A stretch of 64,000 nucleotides of DNA from Methylocella silvestris (lineage in GTDB: Bacteria; Pseudomonadota; Alphaproteobacteria; Rhizobiales; Beijerinckiaceae): contig NZ_PDZR01000017.1 of NCBI RefSeq assembly GCF_002891535.1, positions 1 to 64,000 of the forward strand. The letters run 5' to 3'. The notes under the pieces were generated by a model. The model made no database searches. It had not been told where the DNA came from and worked only from the letters and a program-made list of their open reading frames with translations. How positions within the stretch are numbered: the first letter of the stretch is position 1; each line of letters opens with the position of its first letter. A program made the translations under genes and the position numbers. This document shows positions 16,162-25,229 of this stretch, in pieces.

Positions 16162-16941
16162 TCAAATTCCAGCGTACCATTCATAGCCCCGATCAGGCCA
16201 AAAGCCGCCCTTGCCGCGGCCGATGTCGCCGAGGCGGTCGGTTAGCTGGATGCGCATTACATATTTCGCCTGCTTGTAGCCAAGCTGCCGTTCGACCCGC
16301 AGGCGCAGCGGCGCACCATGGCCGACCGTCAGGGGCGCATCGTTGAGACTGAGCGCCAGAATCGATTGCGGATGAAAAGCGTCGATCAGATCTATGCTCT
16401 CATAATATTGGCCGTTTCCGTCCAGTGCATGTTCGTACATGTCGGCGCAGTGGAAGACCACAAAGCGGGCGGCCGGAAGGAGCGCGGCGCGCTCAAGCAC
16501 GGCGGCGAGCGGGACGCCTGTCCACTTGCCGATGGCGCTCCAGCCCTCGACGCAGTCATGCCGCGTGATCTGAGTCCGCTGTGGCAGGGCGTGGAGATCG
16601 GCCAGCGACAATTCCAGCGGCTTGACGACAAGTCCGTCGACGCGCAGGCGCCAATCCGCGAAATTGCTTTCGACGAGCGCGGCATAGTCCTCGCCTTCCG
16701 GCACACGGGTGCCGTTGACCTTGAACACCGGCGACAGATCGGCGGCGGTGAATTCGCGGGCCATCGAATGCCCCCCGCCGAGCAACCGCTGCGAGCGATA
16801 GGTCAGACTCTCCGCCGAGGCGAGGAAGGCCTGAAAATCAGGCGCTTCCGACAGGCGATCGCAGCCGCCGAGCAGCGCGCTGCCAAGACTCGCCGCGCCG
16901 AGCGCCAGAAGCCGACGCCGCGGAATTTGGAAGCTACTCAT
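16162..16941 (-). CDS. Molybdopterin-dependent oxidoreductase (sulfite-oxidase fold, exported)
   Basis: This 259-residue protein begins SSFQIPRRRLLALGAASLGS, a Tat-like or lipoprotein-type signal ending in GGCD. It then has the oxidoreductase molybdopterin-binding domain with DGLVVKPLELSLADL. HDCVEGWSAIGKWTGVPL contains the cysteine that ligates molybdenum in this fold, and GHGAPLRLRVERQLGYKQAKYV follows. It would act in the periplasm and pass electrons to the membrane cytochrome b encoded immediately upstream, whose stop it overlaps by eight bases. The substrate is unknown. Confidence 0.8.
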   Translation of the reverse strand: MSSFQIPRRRLLALGAASLGSALLGGCDRLSEAPDFQAFLASAESLTYRSQRLLGGGHSMAREFTAADLSPVFKVNGTRVPEGEDYAALVESNFADWRLRVDGLVVKPLELSLADLHALPQRTQITRHDCVEGWSAIGKWTGVPLAAVLERAALLPAARFVVFHCADMYEHALDGNGQYYESIDLIDAFHPQSILALSLNDAPLTVGHGAPLRLRVERQLGYKQAKYVMRIQLTDRLGDIGRGKGGFWPDRGYEWYAGI

Positions 16942-17800
16942 GTTTGGCCTCAGGAACGATGGCGAATTTGCCCGTAATCATGGAGCGTATTTCATTGATC
17001 GGTCCGGCCAGCAGCACCATCGCGACATGAATGAATATAAACAGCACGATGAGATTGGCGGCGATGAAGTGGATCGTCCGCGCCGATTGCCGCCCGGCGA
17101 ACAGATCGACAAGCCAGGGCAAAATCGCGTCCATCCCCGGCGACATTGTGAGGCCGGTCAGGATCATGACCGGCAACAGGACGCCGATCACGCCGAGATA
17201 GGCGAGCTTTTGCAGCGGATTGTAGCGCAGCGCCGCGTCGCCGCGCGGAAATCGCAGCCGAAGATGATCGGCGATATCGTGCAAGAGAGGTTTCGGACGC
17301 AGCTGCTCGCGGCTGGGCAAGAGGTCGCGGCGAAGATGTCCGGAGGCCAGTCCCCCAACATAATAGACGAGGAGATTTGCAACGAACAGCCAGGCGAAAA
17401 AGAAGTGCCAGCGACGGCCCAATGAGAGATCGCGAAATCCGGGCAGCGTGATCCATCGCGGAAAGCCTCTCTCGACCACGTCGCCGTCGGCGTTGTCCGA
17501 GGCGCCGAGGACGCCGGTCGTCGGCAACGTCGCCGCGCCGATCTTGAGGAAACCGGTCAATTGCCCGCTTGAGGTCTCATTGGCCCCGATTTCGAGCAGC
17601 GGCCGGTCGGCGTCGGCTCCATATTGACCCCAATAAAGGGCGGGATGGGCGTTGAAGATTTGCAGGCCGCTCATCAGCAACACAATGACGCAAAGGAGAT
17701 TGATCCAATGTGTCACACGCGTCAGAAGCGCATGGCGGTAAACCACGCGCCGCTGTGAATTCGAGGCCAGCGCAGGAGCCGCCTCTTGAATTTCGGTCAT
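16934..17800 (-). CDS. Membrane cytochrome b (cytochrome b561/formate-dehydrogenase gamma type)
   Basis: About 289 residues from ATG 17800, which has GGAAGCGGA just before it; a TTG six codons earlier is possible. It has four or five membrane helices with histidines in the right places: HALLTRVTHWINLLCV near the N-terminus, RRWHFFFAWLFVANLL in the middle, and RTIHFIAANLIVLFIFIHVAMVL near the end. These are the likely heme b ligands. It is the probable quinone-linked partner of the exported molybdoprotein encoded in the overlapping gene downstream. Confidence 0.8.
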   Translation of the reverse strand: MTEIQEAAPALASNSQRRVVYRHALLTRVTHWINLLCVIVLLMSGLQIFNAHPALYWGQYGADADRPLLEIGANETSSGQLTGFLKIGAATLPTTGVLGASDNADGDVVERGFPRWITLPGFRDLSLGRRWHFFFAWLFVANLLVYYVGGLASGHLRRDLLPSREQLRPKPLLHDIADHLRLRFPRGDAALRYNPLQKLAYLGVIGVLLPVMILTGLTMSPGMDAILPWLVDLFAGRQSARTIHFIAANLIVLFIFIHVAMVLLAGPINEIRSMITGKFAIVPEAKHE

Positions 17801-17840
17801 GTTCCGCTTCCGATTCAAACTTTCCCGGCGCGACGGGCGA

Positions 17841-17870
17841 ACCCGCTCCAGCGCAACGACTGGAGCGGGT
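17841..17870 (-). terminator. Strong hairpin after the MXKDX gene
   Basis: A perfect 11-bp inverted repeat (ACCCGCTCCAG / CTGGAGCGGGT) with an 8-base loop lies between the pentapeptide-repeat gene and the cytochrome b gene on the same strand. It probably ends or stabilises the short upstream transcript. There is no T-run. Confidence 0.6.
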
Positions 17871-17886
17871 AACGCGGCCCCTGGAC

Positions 17887-18147
17887 TTACTTGTCGCCCT
17901 TCATTGCGTCGCCTTTCATGGCGTCGCCTTTCATGGCGTCGCCCTTCATCGCATCACCTTTCATGGCGTCGCCCTTCATCGCATCCCCCTTCATGGCGTC
18001 GCCTTTCATCGCGTCGCCTTTCATGTGATCGCCGGCCGTGGTCTCCGTCTTCATTTTGTCTTCGGCGGAGGCCGCGCTCGCATATACGGAGCCGACGATC
18101 AAAAAGGTGACGGCCGCAAAGCGGGCCATGGCGTTTCTGGTGTTCAT
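17887..18147 (-). CDS. Pentapeptide MXKDX-repeat protein
   Basis: The ATG at 18147 follows CAGGAGAG. It gives about 86 residues: a signal peptide (AAVTFLIVGSVYASAASA), a short linker, and nine tandem MKGD units (eight MKGDA and a final MKGDK). The repeats are also near-identical in DNA, as 15-base units. The family is known as pentapeptide MXKDX repeat proteins, secreted and of unknown function; the methionine/aspartate periodicity invites a metal-binding guess. A candidate ECF promoter lies about 116 bases upstream. Confidence 0.85.
   Translation of the reverse strand: MNTRNAMARFAAVTFLIVGSVYASAASAEDKMKTETTAGDHMKGDAMKGDAMKGDAMKGDAMKGDAMKGDAMKGDAMKGDAMKGDK
17898..18027 (-). repeat. Tandem 15-base repeat encoding MKGDA
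   Basis: Nine in-frame copies of a unit close to GATGCGATGAAGGGC occupy the 3' end of the MXKDX gene. Differences are mostly at third codon positions, so the repeat is under protein-level constraint or recently expanded. Confidence 0.85.
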
Positions 18148-18262
18148 AAAACTCTCCTGTCGATACGCGGCGCTCAAGGCCGCGCGTAAACGCGCCACAT
18201 GCAGATCTGCAAGAGCGCCATTTGGAGTCAGCCGACTGCCGCCAACATTGGGCTCCAACAGG

Positions 18263-18291
18263 AATACGGTTGCAAACGTCGAAACGTTACC
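18263..18291 (-). promoter_or_regulatory. Candidate ECF promoter of the MXKDX gene
   Basis: On the minus strand GGTAAC is followed by 17 bases and CGTATT, about 116 bases before the ATG at 18147. The spacing fits ECF promoters but the -35 differs from the GGAAT pair near the first sigma gene. The surrounding 310-base gap shows no gene. Confidence 0.35.
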
Positions 18292-18457
18292 TGCTTTTTG
18301 CGATTGTCCTCTCAGGAGACGCGTTCGCTCAATGGGCGGCCCGCCGTTTTTGTTGATGACTTTGCAATAAGGCCGCGGAAGATCCGGGCGCAAGCGCGGC
18401 AGGAAATAACAGCTGCGGCGTTCATTCGAGGCACCTTCGGCCACGCCATTCCACCGT

Positions 18458-19981
18458 CTAGGCGCGGCGACGCGCGGCGGCCGCGTTAGAGTCGGCGGGA
18501 TCGTCCGTCGGATAAAGCTCGCTCAATGGCCGCGAGACGCCATCGGGACAGACAATGCGGACATGGAAGCGCTTCAGGCGTCGCGGATGCGACACGCCGC
18601 AGCTATGAGCGATCACTTCCACGTCGCGCCGCAAATTGCGGCAGTAATTGGCGACCCTTACAGCTTTGTCGGCTGGATCGAGACCTTTTTGCAGTCGCTT
18701 GTCGTGCGTTGTGACGCCCGTCGGGCAGGTATTTTTGTTGCATTTGAGGGACTGAATACAGCCAAGCGCGAACATAAAGCCCCTGGCCGAATTGACAAAC
18801 GTCGCCCCTGCGCACAACGCCCAGGCGACGTCGGCGGGGGTGGTCAGCTTGCCTGATGCGATGATGGGGATGCGCTCGGCGAGACCGTGGCTTTTGATGA
18901 TATCTCGAACGAGCGGGAGCGATTCGCGGATCGGAAGTCCGACATTATCCATGAGCGCCATGGGCGCCGCTCCGGTGCCGCCATCCCCGGAATCGAGCGT
19001 AAAGAAATCGGGGCCGGCTCCGCGCGCCAAAACCTTCGCCATGAGGTCGTCGAGCCAGCCATAGGCGCCGAGCACGGCTTTGACGCCGACCGGCTTTTGG
19101 GTGATCGTCTTCACTCGTTCGATGAAATCAAGCAATTCGTCATTGCTGTTGATTTCGGGGTGGCGATTGGGGCTGATTGAATCCTCGCCGACCGGTATTC
19201 CTCTAATCCCGGCAATCTCAGGCGTCACCTTCACGGCTGGCAGAATTCCGCCTTTGCCGGGCTTCGCGCCCTGCGAGAGCTTGATTTCAAACATTTTGAC
19301 CTGTGGAAGATCGGCGACCTCGCGCAATCTGTCTTCGTCCAGGGTTCCATCGGAATGACGCACGCCATATTTAGCGGTGCCGATCTGAAAGATGATATCG
19401 GCGCCGCCTTCCAGATGGTAGGATGACAGGCCCCCCTCCCCTGTATTCATCCAGCATCCGGCCATTCGCGCGCCCTTTGATAGAGCCAGCACCGCAGGGC
19501 CAGACAGCGCGCCAAAACTCATTCCGGAAATATTGAAAAACGACCGGGCGAGATAGGGGTGTGGCGAATCCGGCCCGATCACGAACGGCGGCGGCGGTTC
19601 GACATCTTCATCAAGCGTTGGGTAAGGGCAATTGACGAAGATGGGCGTTCCGGATTCCCGGATATATTTGGTGGAGCCAAATGCGACGGTCGAGTCGCTG
19701 TCTTTCGACGCGCGCTCCACCCAGTTCCGCTCGGCTCGGTTGAAGGGAAGCTCATCCCGGTCCATCGCGAAGAAATATTGCCGGAAGAATTCGCCCAGAT
19801 TCGAGAATATGTAGCGCAAATGTCCGATGACGGGGTAGTTGCGCAAAATGGCGTCGCGCGTTTGCCGCCGGTCCAGGACAAACACGATCAACAGAGCGAG
19901 GGCGCCACAGCCAAGGGCGAACACGAACAATGTGGAAAGCAGATCCACAGCTTGCATGATAGACGACGAGAGTGCGGTCAT
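18458..19981 (-). CDS. FMN-binding glutamate synthase family protein (membrane-anchored)
   Basis: The 507-residue protein starts with a membrane helix (STLFVFALGCGALALLIVFV). The rest matches the FMN/Fe-S domain of the glutamate synthase large subunit: the FMN barrel with NISGMSFGALSG, TGEGGLSSYH and TLDSGDGGTGAAP, and the iron-sulfur motif CIQSLKCNKNTCPTG. It lacks the glutaminase domain, so it cannot take nitrogen from glutamine by itself. In methylotrophs related domains occur in N-methylglutamate metabolism, but no partner subunit is nearby. Its substrate is therefore open. Confidence 0.85.
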   Translation of the reverse strand: MTALSSSIMQAVDLLSTLFVFALGCGALALLIVFVLDRRQTRDAILRNYPVIGHLRYIFSNLGEFFRQYFFAMDRDELPFNRAERNWVERASKDSDSTVAFGSTKYIRESGTPIFVNCPYPTLDEDVEPPPPFVIGPDSPHPYLARSFFNISGMSFGALSGPAVLALSKGARMAGCWMNTGEGGLSSYHLEGGADIIFQIGTAKYGVRHSDGTLDEDRLREVADLPQVKMFEIKLSQGAKPGKGGILPAVKVTPEIAGIRGIPVGEDSISPNRHPEINSNDELLDFIERVKTITQKPVGVKAVLGAYGWLDDLMAKVLARGAGPDFFTLDSGDGGTGAAPMALMDNVGLPIRESLPLVRDIIKSHGLAERIPIIASGKLTTPADVAWALCAGATFVNSARGFMFALGCIQSLKCNKNTCPTGVTTHDKRLQKGLDPADKAVRVANYCRNLRRDVEVIAHSCGVSHPRRLKRFHVRIVCPDGVSRPLSELYPTDDPADSNAAAARRRA

Positions 19982-20038
19982 CGAGGCTCGGCCTTGCTCG
20001 TTTCTTGTTCTATCAGCGATACGTTAAACAGGCGGCGA

Positions 20039-21454
20039 CTATCGCAGGCTGGCGGCCGTAACCAGTCCGCCCGGGACGTTGCGATTTCCGGCTTCCTCAA
20101 GAAGTTGCTGGATCACCCGTTCCGAATTCTCGTAATCCTCCTCGCCGAAATGATGATGTCTGATGCGGCCTTGCGCGTCCGCGAAATAGGAGGCCGGCCA
20201 ATATTCATTGCCGAAGGCCTTCCAGATCGCATACGTCGTGTCGACGGCGACGGGATAGTCAATGCCAAGCCGCGCGACGGCCTTGCGCACATTGGCGGGA
20301 TCCTTCTCGAAGGAAAGTTCGGGTGTATGCACGCCGATGACGACAAGACCGTGGTCGCGGTATTTTTGCGCCCAGGCGCGGACATGGGGGAGCGCGTGCA
20401 GGCAATTGATGCAATTGAACGTCCAGAAATTGACCAGCACCACCTTGCCGCGGAGCGCCTGCGGCGTCAGGGGCTGCGAGTTCAGCCATTCGACAGCGCC
20501 CGCGAATCCCGGCAACGCGCCTTCGACGGGAAGAGCGGACGTCGCGTGGGCGGCGGCCTTTGTGACGCCAAGGTCCGCCGCCGGCGCCTCCGGCTGCAGG
20601 AAGGCGACGTTGGTCAGCATTGCCTCGGCTCCCAGCGCCGGCGTCGAGCGCCAGCTGCTGTGGCCAAAACCGCCTGCGCCGAGAGACGCGGGATCTGCGG
20701 TCGGCGCCGCCCGCGGCGTGAAGACATCATGCGCCCTCGCCCGATTGAGCAGGCGCTTTTCAATCGACGTCGTATTGGCGAAGTCGATCTGCGACAGAAG
20801 TTCGACGTCGAGCCCCGTCGCGATAAGCGCCACCGCCGCCAGCACGGCGACGCCAAGCCCCCGCCGCAGCCAAGCGCCGGCGGCAAGCGTGTGCTTCAAC
20901 AAGGCGCCGACCTTGGCGCCTGCAAAAAGCGCCAGAGCCAAAGATGTTGCGGCGCCGCATGCATAGGCGAAGAGGAGGAACGACGTCCCGATGCTCGCGC
21001 CATTCAGCGCGGCGCCGGTCAGGATGAGGCCGAGAACCGGGCCGGCGCAGGGCGCCCACAAGAACCCCGTGGCGACTCCGAGGAGAACCGAGGCGTAAGG
21101 CGCGGCGGGCCTGTCAGCCGCAAAGCGTAATGAAGATAGCCGCTCGCCAAGCGCCACCAGAGGCCGGTTGATCCATTCAGCGAGCCCTTCGGACAGGAGC
21201 GTCAAAGCAAACAGGACAAACAGCGCCAAAGCCGCGAAGCGCGCATATTGGTTCGTTGCGACGGCCCAGCCGCCGCCAGCCGCGGCAAGCGTGGCGAGAC
21301 CGGTAAAGGCGGCGGCCATCCCAAACAGCATAGGCAGAGCGCTCCGCAGAAAGGGCTGGCCGGCGCGTGCGAAAACAAAAGGCAGAACGGGGAGAATGCA
21401 GGGACTGAGGATGGTGAGAACGCCCGCTAGATAGGCCGCAATCAGAAGTGTCAC
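20039..21454 (-). CDS. Cytochrome c biogenesis/thiol-disulfide protein, CcdA-TlpA fusion (DipZ-like)
   Basis: This 471-residue fusion has an N-terminal CcdA-type membrane domain of six or more helices, with AGVLTILSPCILPVLPF and GFLWAPCAGPVLGLIL carrying the two redox cysteines. It ends in a periplasmic thioredoxin/TlpA domain with VVLVNFWTFNCINCLHALP (CxxC motif CINC). It passes reducing power from the cytoplasm to periplasmic thiols, which may serve cytochrome c maturation or oxidative repair. It stands alone and is not co-oriented with alkB or msrA. Confidence 0.9.
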   Translation of the reverse strand: MTLLIAAYLAGVLTILSPCILPVLPFVFARAGQPFLRSALPMLFGMAAAFTGLATLAAAGGGWAVATNQYARFAALALFVLFALTLLSEGLAEWINRPLVALGERLSSLRFAADRPAAPYASVLLGVATGFLWAPCAGPVLGLILTGAALNGASIGTSFLLFAYACGAATSLALALFAGAKVGALLKHTLAAGAWLRRGLGVAVLAAVALIATGLDVELLSQIDFANTTSIEKRLLNRARAHDVFTPRAAPTADPASLGAGGFGHSSWRSTPALGAEAMLTNVAFLQPEAPAADLGVTKAAAHATSALPVEGALPGFAGAVEWLNSQPLTPQALRGKVVLVNFWTFNCINCLHALPHVRAWAQKYRDHGLVVIGVHTPELSFEKDPANVRKAVARLGIDYPVAVDTTYAIWKAFGNEYWPASYFADAQGRIRHHHFGEEDYENSERVIQQLLEEAGNRNVPGGLVTAASLR

Positions 21455-21730
21455 GGTAGAATCTCCCGGGCTCGTATGATGCTTGCGCAGCCAGGCGTCC
21501 GGCCGGCTCAGGCGAGCGCTCGCGGCGCCGCCGATGCCTGCAGCCGACGCGGTAAGGCGCCTTCAGTTGGTCGTCCAATGCTTCGCGGAAGAGAGGGAGG
21601 CTGTTACAGCCAAGAGCAGCCGATTTGATCACGTCGGCGTGATAACCAGTCTCTTTCGGCCACGGCGAGCCAGGTGCAATCACGCCCGTCGCGCCCATAT
21701 AGGCTTGAAACATGAACTTCCGGATTACCG

Positions 21731-22267
21731 ATGCTCCGTGTTCAGATGGATCTGTTCGAGCGTTCCCTTCTTCCCGGCCTGAGGCTCGGCGAGAACATCG
21801 TCTCGCCCGCGGCGGAGCGGACTTTGATCGGCGCCATAGATGCAGCGCATCTATCGCCGTTCCGCTTCCAGGGCTGGCTTGGCAAGCGCGTGACCGCCTC
21901 ATTCGGTTGGCGCTATGACTTCGAGAACGCCAGCTTCGGGCCGGCCGAACCGATTCCAGAGTTTCTGCTACCCCTCCGCGAAAGCGCCGCCAGTTTTGCC
22001 GGCCTGCCGGCGGGGTCGCTGGCTCAGGCTCTGTTGATCCGCTACGATCCCGGCGCCGGGATCGGCTGGCATCGCGACAGGCCGCTGTTCGAGCGTGTCG
22101 TCGGCATATCTCTTGGCGCTCCCGCCGTGCTGCGGTTTCGGCGCCGGGCGGCGGCCGGATTTGATCGGGCCAATGCGCCGCTGGCTCCGCGCTCGATCTA
22201 TCATCTGAGCGGGGATGCTCGGCATTTATGGGAGCATAGTATCGCCAAGATGGACGTCGCCCGCTGA
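21731..22267 (+). CDS. AlkB-family 2-oxoglutarate/Fe(II) dioxygenase
   Basis: This 178-residue protein carries the dioxygenase core: LIRYDPGAGIGWHRDRPLF, with the HxD iron ligands, and VVGISLGAPAVLRFRRR. The distal DARHLWEHSI supplies the third histidine, and RSIYHLSGDAR the 2-oxoglutarate-side arginine region. AlkB-type enzymes remove alkyl groups from nucleic-acid bases. Two ATGs (21731 and 21746) are possible starts and neither has a good ribosome site. Confidence 0.8.
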   Translation: MLRVQMDLFERSLLPGLRLGENIVSPAAERTLIGAIDAAHLSPFRFQGWLGKRVTASFGWRYDFENASFGPAEPIPEFLLPLRESAASFAGLPAGSLAQALLIRYDPGAGIGWHRDRPLFERVVGISLGAPAVLRFRRRAAAGFDRANAPLAPRSIYHLSGDARHLWEHSIAKMDVAR

Positions 22268-22464
22268 TCGATCACTTTCCGCACCATTTCCGACGAAGGG
22301 CTGGTCGAAGCGGAGAGGGCCAGTGGCGAGCAGCGATGAACGACAGCGTGGATCTGGCTCGCCTTCCGCCTGCAAACCGTCTCGATTGCGCTTCGGCGCT
22401 GGTCGAAGCGAGGCCGCGTTACTACATAAGCGCTGAACCTCCATTTCCGCATAAGGAGTGACAT

Positions 22465-22998
22465 ATGACCACGCAAACCGAACGGGCCGTTCTTGCCGGC
22501 GGCTGCTTCTGGGGCATGCAGGATCTCATACGCCGCTATCCCGGCGTGATCTCAACCCGCGTCGGCTATACGGGCGGCGACGTGCCCAATGCGACCTACC
22601 GCAACCACGGAACCCATGCCGAGGCGATCGAGATTATCTTTGATCCCGAAAAGATCAGCTATCGGACGCTTCTTGAGTTCTTCTTTCAAATACACGATCC
22701 AACGACGCGCAACCGTCAGGGCAATGACGTCGGGCTGAGCTATCGCTCGGCCATCTTCTACACCAGCGAGGAGCAGAAGCGGGTCGCCGTCGACGCCATC
22801 GCCGATGTTGACGCGTCAGGTCTCTGGCCGGGTCGCGTCGTAACGGAAGTCGCGCCGGCCGGCGATTTCTGGGAGGCCGAGCCGGACCATCAGGATTATC
22901 TGGAGCGGTATCCGAGCGGATACACTTGCCATTTCATCCGCCCTGACTGGAAGCTCCCGGTCCGGACGGAAGCGCATAAGCAGTCCGGCGCGGCATAG
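22465..22998 (+). CDS. msrA: Peptide-methionine (S)-S-oxide reductase MsrA
   Basis: The N-terminal [20 protein letters not shown] contains the catalytic GCFWG motif, followed by [21 protein letters not shown] and [20 protein letters not shown], all diagnostic of MsrA. It repairs oxidised methionine in proteins using thioredoxin. At 177 residues it is full length. AAGGAG precedes the ATG. It has no signal peptide and so is cytoplasmic. Confidence 0.95.
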   Translation: MTTQTERAVLAGGCFWGMQDLIRRYPGVISTRVGYTGGDVPNATYRNHGTHAEAIEIIFDPEKISYRTLLEFFFQIHDPTTRNRQGNDVGLSYRSAIFYTSEEQKRVAVDAIADVDASGLWPGRVVTEVAPAGDFWEAEPDHQDYLERYPSGYTCHFIRPDWKLPVRTEAHKQSGAA

Positions 22999-23087
22999 CC
23001 CGCGTCGCGCCGATCGCGCCGCCATGAGTATTCGTCAACATGCCGCCGGCGGCCGGCGATTTCGGGCGCTGCGGAGGAACTGACGCG

Positions 23088-23714
23088 CTAGCGGATATGG
23101 CGAACCGCCAGCGCGATCAGTTCGGCGAGGCTCCCGGCGCCAAGTTTTCGCCGCAGCAAGGAGCAGACATTTACGACGGTCTTGTAGCTGACCCTCAACT
23201 CGTCGGCGATGGCCCGATAGGATTTTCCTTCCGCGAGGAGCGCGAGAGTCTGAATCTCCCGCCGCGACAGGTTGGCAAGCGGGTTTGACGAGGCGTGCGC
23301 GTTGATGAGCGCCACCTCGGTGGCGACTGTATTGCTGAGATAGGGTTTGCCGGAAGCAACTCTCTTGAAGGCCTCGATGAATTCGTCCGGCCCGGCGTCT
23401 TTCACGACATAGCCCATCGCTCCCGCCTCCAGGGCGCGGCCGATGATAACGGGATCAGAATGCATGCTGAAAACCAGAATTCGCGCCTTTTGGTCGCGCA
23501 GCCGCATGCGGCGGATGAGGTCCAGTCCTGCCAGCCCATTGCTCTTGATGACGAGATCGATAATCACGATATCCGGCTTCGCCCGATGAAAGAGGCGATA
23601 TCCTGACACGACGTCGCTGGCGGAGAAGACCGGCGAGACGCCAATCTCCTCGAGGAGACGCTGAGAGGCCTGCAGAAGGATCGGGTGGTCTTCGATGATA
23701 AGCGCTGATCTCAT
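23088..23714 (-). CDS. mxaB: LuxR/NarL-type response regulator at the end of the mxa operon (MxaB-like)
   Basis: The 208-residue protein has a receiver domain (ALIIEDHPILLQASQ, phospho-acceptor aspartate in PDIVIIDLVIK, lysine in YVVKDAGPDEF). A LuxR-type helix-turn-helix follows (LSRREIQTLALLAEGKSYRAIADELRV in two parts). In Methylobacterium the last mxa gene, mxaB, encodes such a regulator of methanol dehydrogenase expression, and the position here is the same. Its probable kinase is encoded directly upstream with a 61-base gap. The symbol rests on synteny plus domains. Confidence 0.75.
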   Translation of the reverse strand: MRSALIIEDHPILLQASQRLLEEIGVSPVFSASDVVSGYRLFHRAKPDIVIIDLVIKSNGLAGLDLIRRMRLRDQKARILVFSMHSDPVIIGRALEAGAMGYVVKDAGPDEFIEAFKRVASGKPYLSNTVATEVALINAHASSNPLANLSRREIQTLALLAEGKSYRAIADELRVSYKTVVNVCSLLRRKLGAGSLAELIALAVRHIR

Positions 23715-23775
23715 TATGGCGGGTCTGCTTTCATAGTGCGGCTCCGTTGCGCCGCTTGACTGCAGCCGCAGGGCG

Positions 23776-25188
23776 TCAAATGGGGAGAATCACGCACACG
23801 CGCGCGCCAAATCCATTCCGATTGGCGAGCGCCCAGACGCCGCCGAGAGCGTCGATGCGTTCCTTCATGCCGGAAAGCCCAAATCCGGCTTGAATGTCGT
23901 CCGTAATTCCTTCGCCGGAATCCTGAACAATCAAGTGCAAGCACTTCTTGTACTTTGCATTTTGCTGGGTGTCTTCCGTTTCGTAAAGTTCGATCGTAAT
24001 CGTCGACGCCGTCGAATGCCGAATGGCGTTGGTCACGCTTTCCTGAACGCACCGGTAGACCGTCAGATCTATTGGCTCGCTGTAGGAGTATTGGAGGTCT
24101 TGCGCATTTAGAGAAATGGAAATTCCCGCGTGAAGTTTTGCAAGATCTGCGATGAGAATTTCCAATACCCTTTGCAAAGAAACATGGCCGAGCGCCATTG
24201 GTCGCAAGCTCGTGAGTATACCACGATTGGCGACCCGCATGCGTTCGATGATTTCAGCCATCAGATTCGTCTGCTCGGACAGCATCTCCACCGCCTTCGA
24301 ATTGTCCGGCTGCCTCAAGGATGCGGGAATAGTCCTGAGACGACGCAGGCTGGCGCTCAGCCCGAAAAAGCATGGCCCGAACTCATCGTGCAGATCGAGC
24401 GCGATGCGCCGGCGTTCTTCGTCCTGCAGATTGATCAACCGCTGATTGAGTCTGCGATTTTCGCCATGCGTCTCCCCCAGCGCCGTAGCGAGATGGTTGA
24501 AGCGGCGGACGATCTCGGCAAGTTCGCGGATGCGCGGCTCCGCGACGCGCGTTGCAAAGTTCTGGCGTTCAAGATCGGACAGCCCAAGCGAGAGCCTGGT
24601 CAGCGGCACGAGAATTCGGCCAAAAGTCAGGTACAACATGCCAAGTATCGCCAGATTGGCGACGAAAGCGATCATGGCCAGGGCCGACATATCCTCCCAG
24701 ACTTCCGCCACTTCATCTTGCGGGGCCTCAATGATGAACACTGTTCCGATCTTGCGATGCTGCGCGATGATTGGCATCTGATGCCGCTCCGCAGGCGGGG
24801 CGATCAAAGACACAAACCAGGCGGGAGCAGGTTCGCGCTCCCGTAACTGATCCGTCGCCAGCGCGCGATCGACGAGGATTTCCTGCTGGTTCGCGTCGAA
24901 TACCGCAAACCGGACATGCCGGATAAAACCCAGCTGCTGCGCCAGCGTGTTGAGAAGGCGATCTGCCGGCGTATGTGGTTCGGTCAGGCGAACCGATTCA
25001 GCGACCAGCATTTCCGCCAGCCGCACAGACACTTTCATCTCGATCAGCGCCGCGTGGCGAGCTTTGACGATGATGACGGCCGCGCAAACAATCCCGGCCA
25101 GAAGATCGATCAGGATGAAGCCCAAAATCAGCTGCGTGCGAAGCGAGAGCATCCATCGGGCGGGCGGTGGCGACGAAGAATCGGTCAT
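23776..25188 (-). CDS. Sensor histidine kinase of the mxa operon (MxaY/NarX-like)
   Basis: About 470 residues from ATG 25188. It has a membrane helix (LRTQLILGFILIDLLAGIV), a periplasmic sensor loop of roughly 130 residues and a second helix (LAMIAFVANLAILGMLYL). A HAMP linker is followed by the HisKA_3 dimerisation motif DEERRRIALDLHDEFGP with the phosphorylated histidine, and a HATPase domain ending in AGFGLSGMKERIDALGG. It pairs naturally with the NarL-type regulator that follows. The standard mxa order has no kinase between mxaH and mxaB. In Paracoccus a kinase/regulator pair (MxaYX) precedes mxaF instead. Confidence 0.85.
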   Translation of the reverse strand: MTDSSSPPPARWMLSLRTQLILGFILIDLLAGIVCAAVIIVKARHAALIEMKVSVRLAEMLVAESVRLTEPHTPADRLLNTLAQQLGFIRHVRFAVFDANQQEILVDRALATDQLREREPAPAWFVSLIAPPAERHQMPIIAQHRKIGTVFIIEAPQDEVAEVWEDMSALAMIAFVANLAILGMLYLTFGRILVPLTRLSLGLSDLERQNFATRVAEPRIRELAEIVRRFNHLATALGETHGENRRLNQRLINLQDEERRRIALDLHDEFGPCFFGLSASLRRLRTIPASLRQPDNSKAVEMLSEQTNLMAEIIERMRVANRGILTSLRPMALGHVSLQRVLEILIADLAKLHAGISISLNAQDLQYSYSEPIDLTVYRCVQESVTNAIRHSTASTITIELYETEDTQQNAKYKKCLHLIVQDSGEGITDDIQAGFGLSGMKERIDALGGVWALANRNGFGARVCVILPI

Positions 25189-25229
25189 GTCTCGACTTTT
25201 GACGACAGGGCTCGACTCCCATACACGTT

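Noticed and set aside
19559-21130. A 523-codon plus-strand frame opposite the glutamate synthase and CcdA-TlpA genes
   Set aside because: It spans two unrelated minus-strand genes and their gap, has antisense-type composition and no domain.
22336-22461. A 41-codon frame ending at the msrA ribosome site
   Set aside because: No ribosome site, no conservation evidence and no recognisable pattern; it may be part of the msrA leader.
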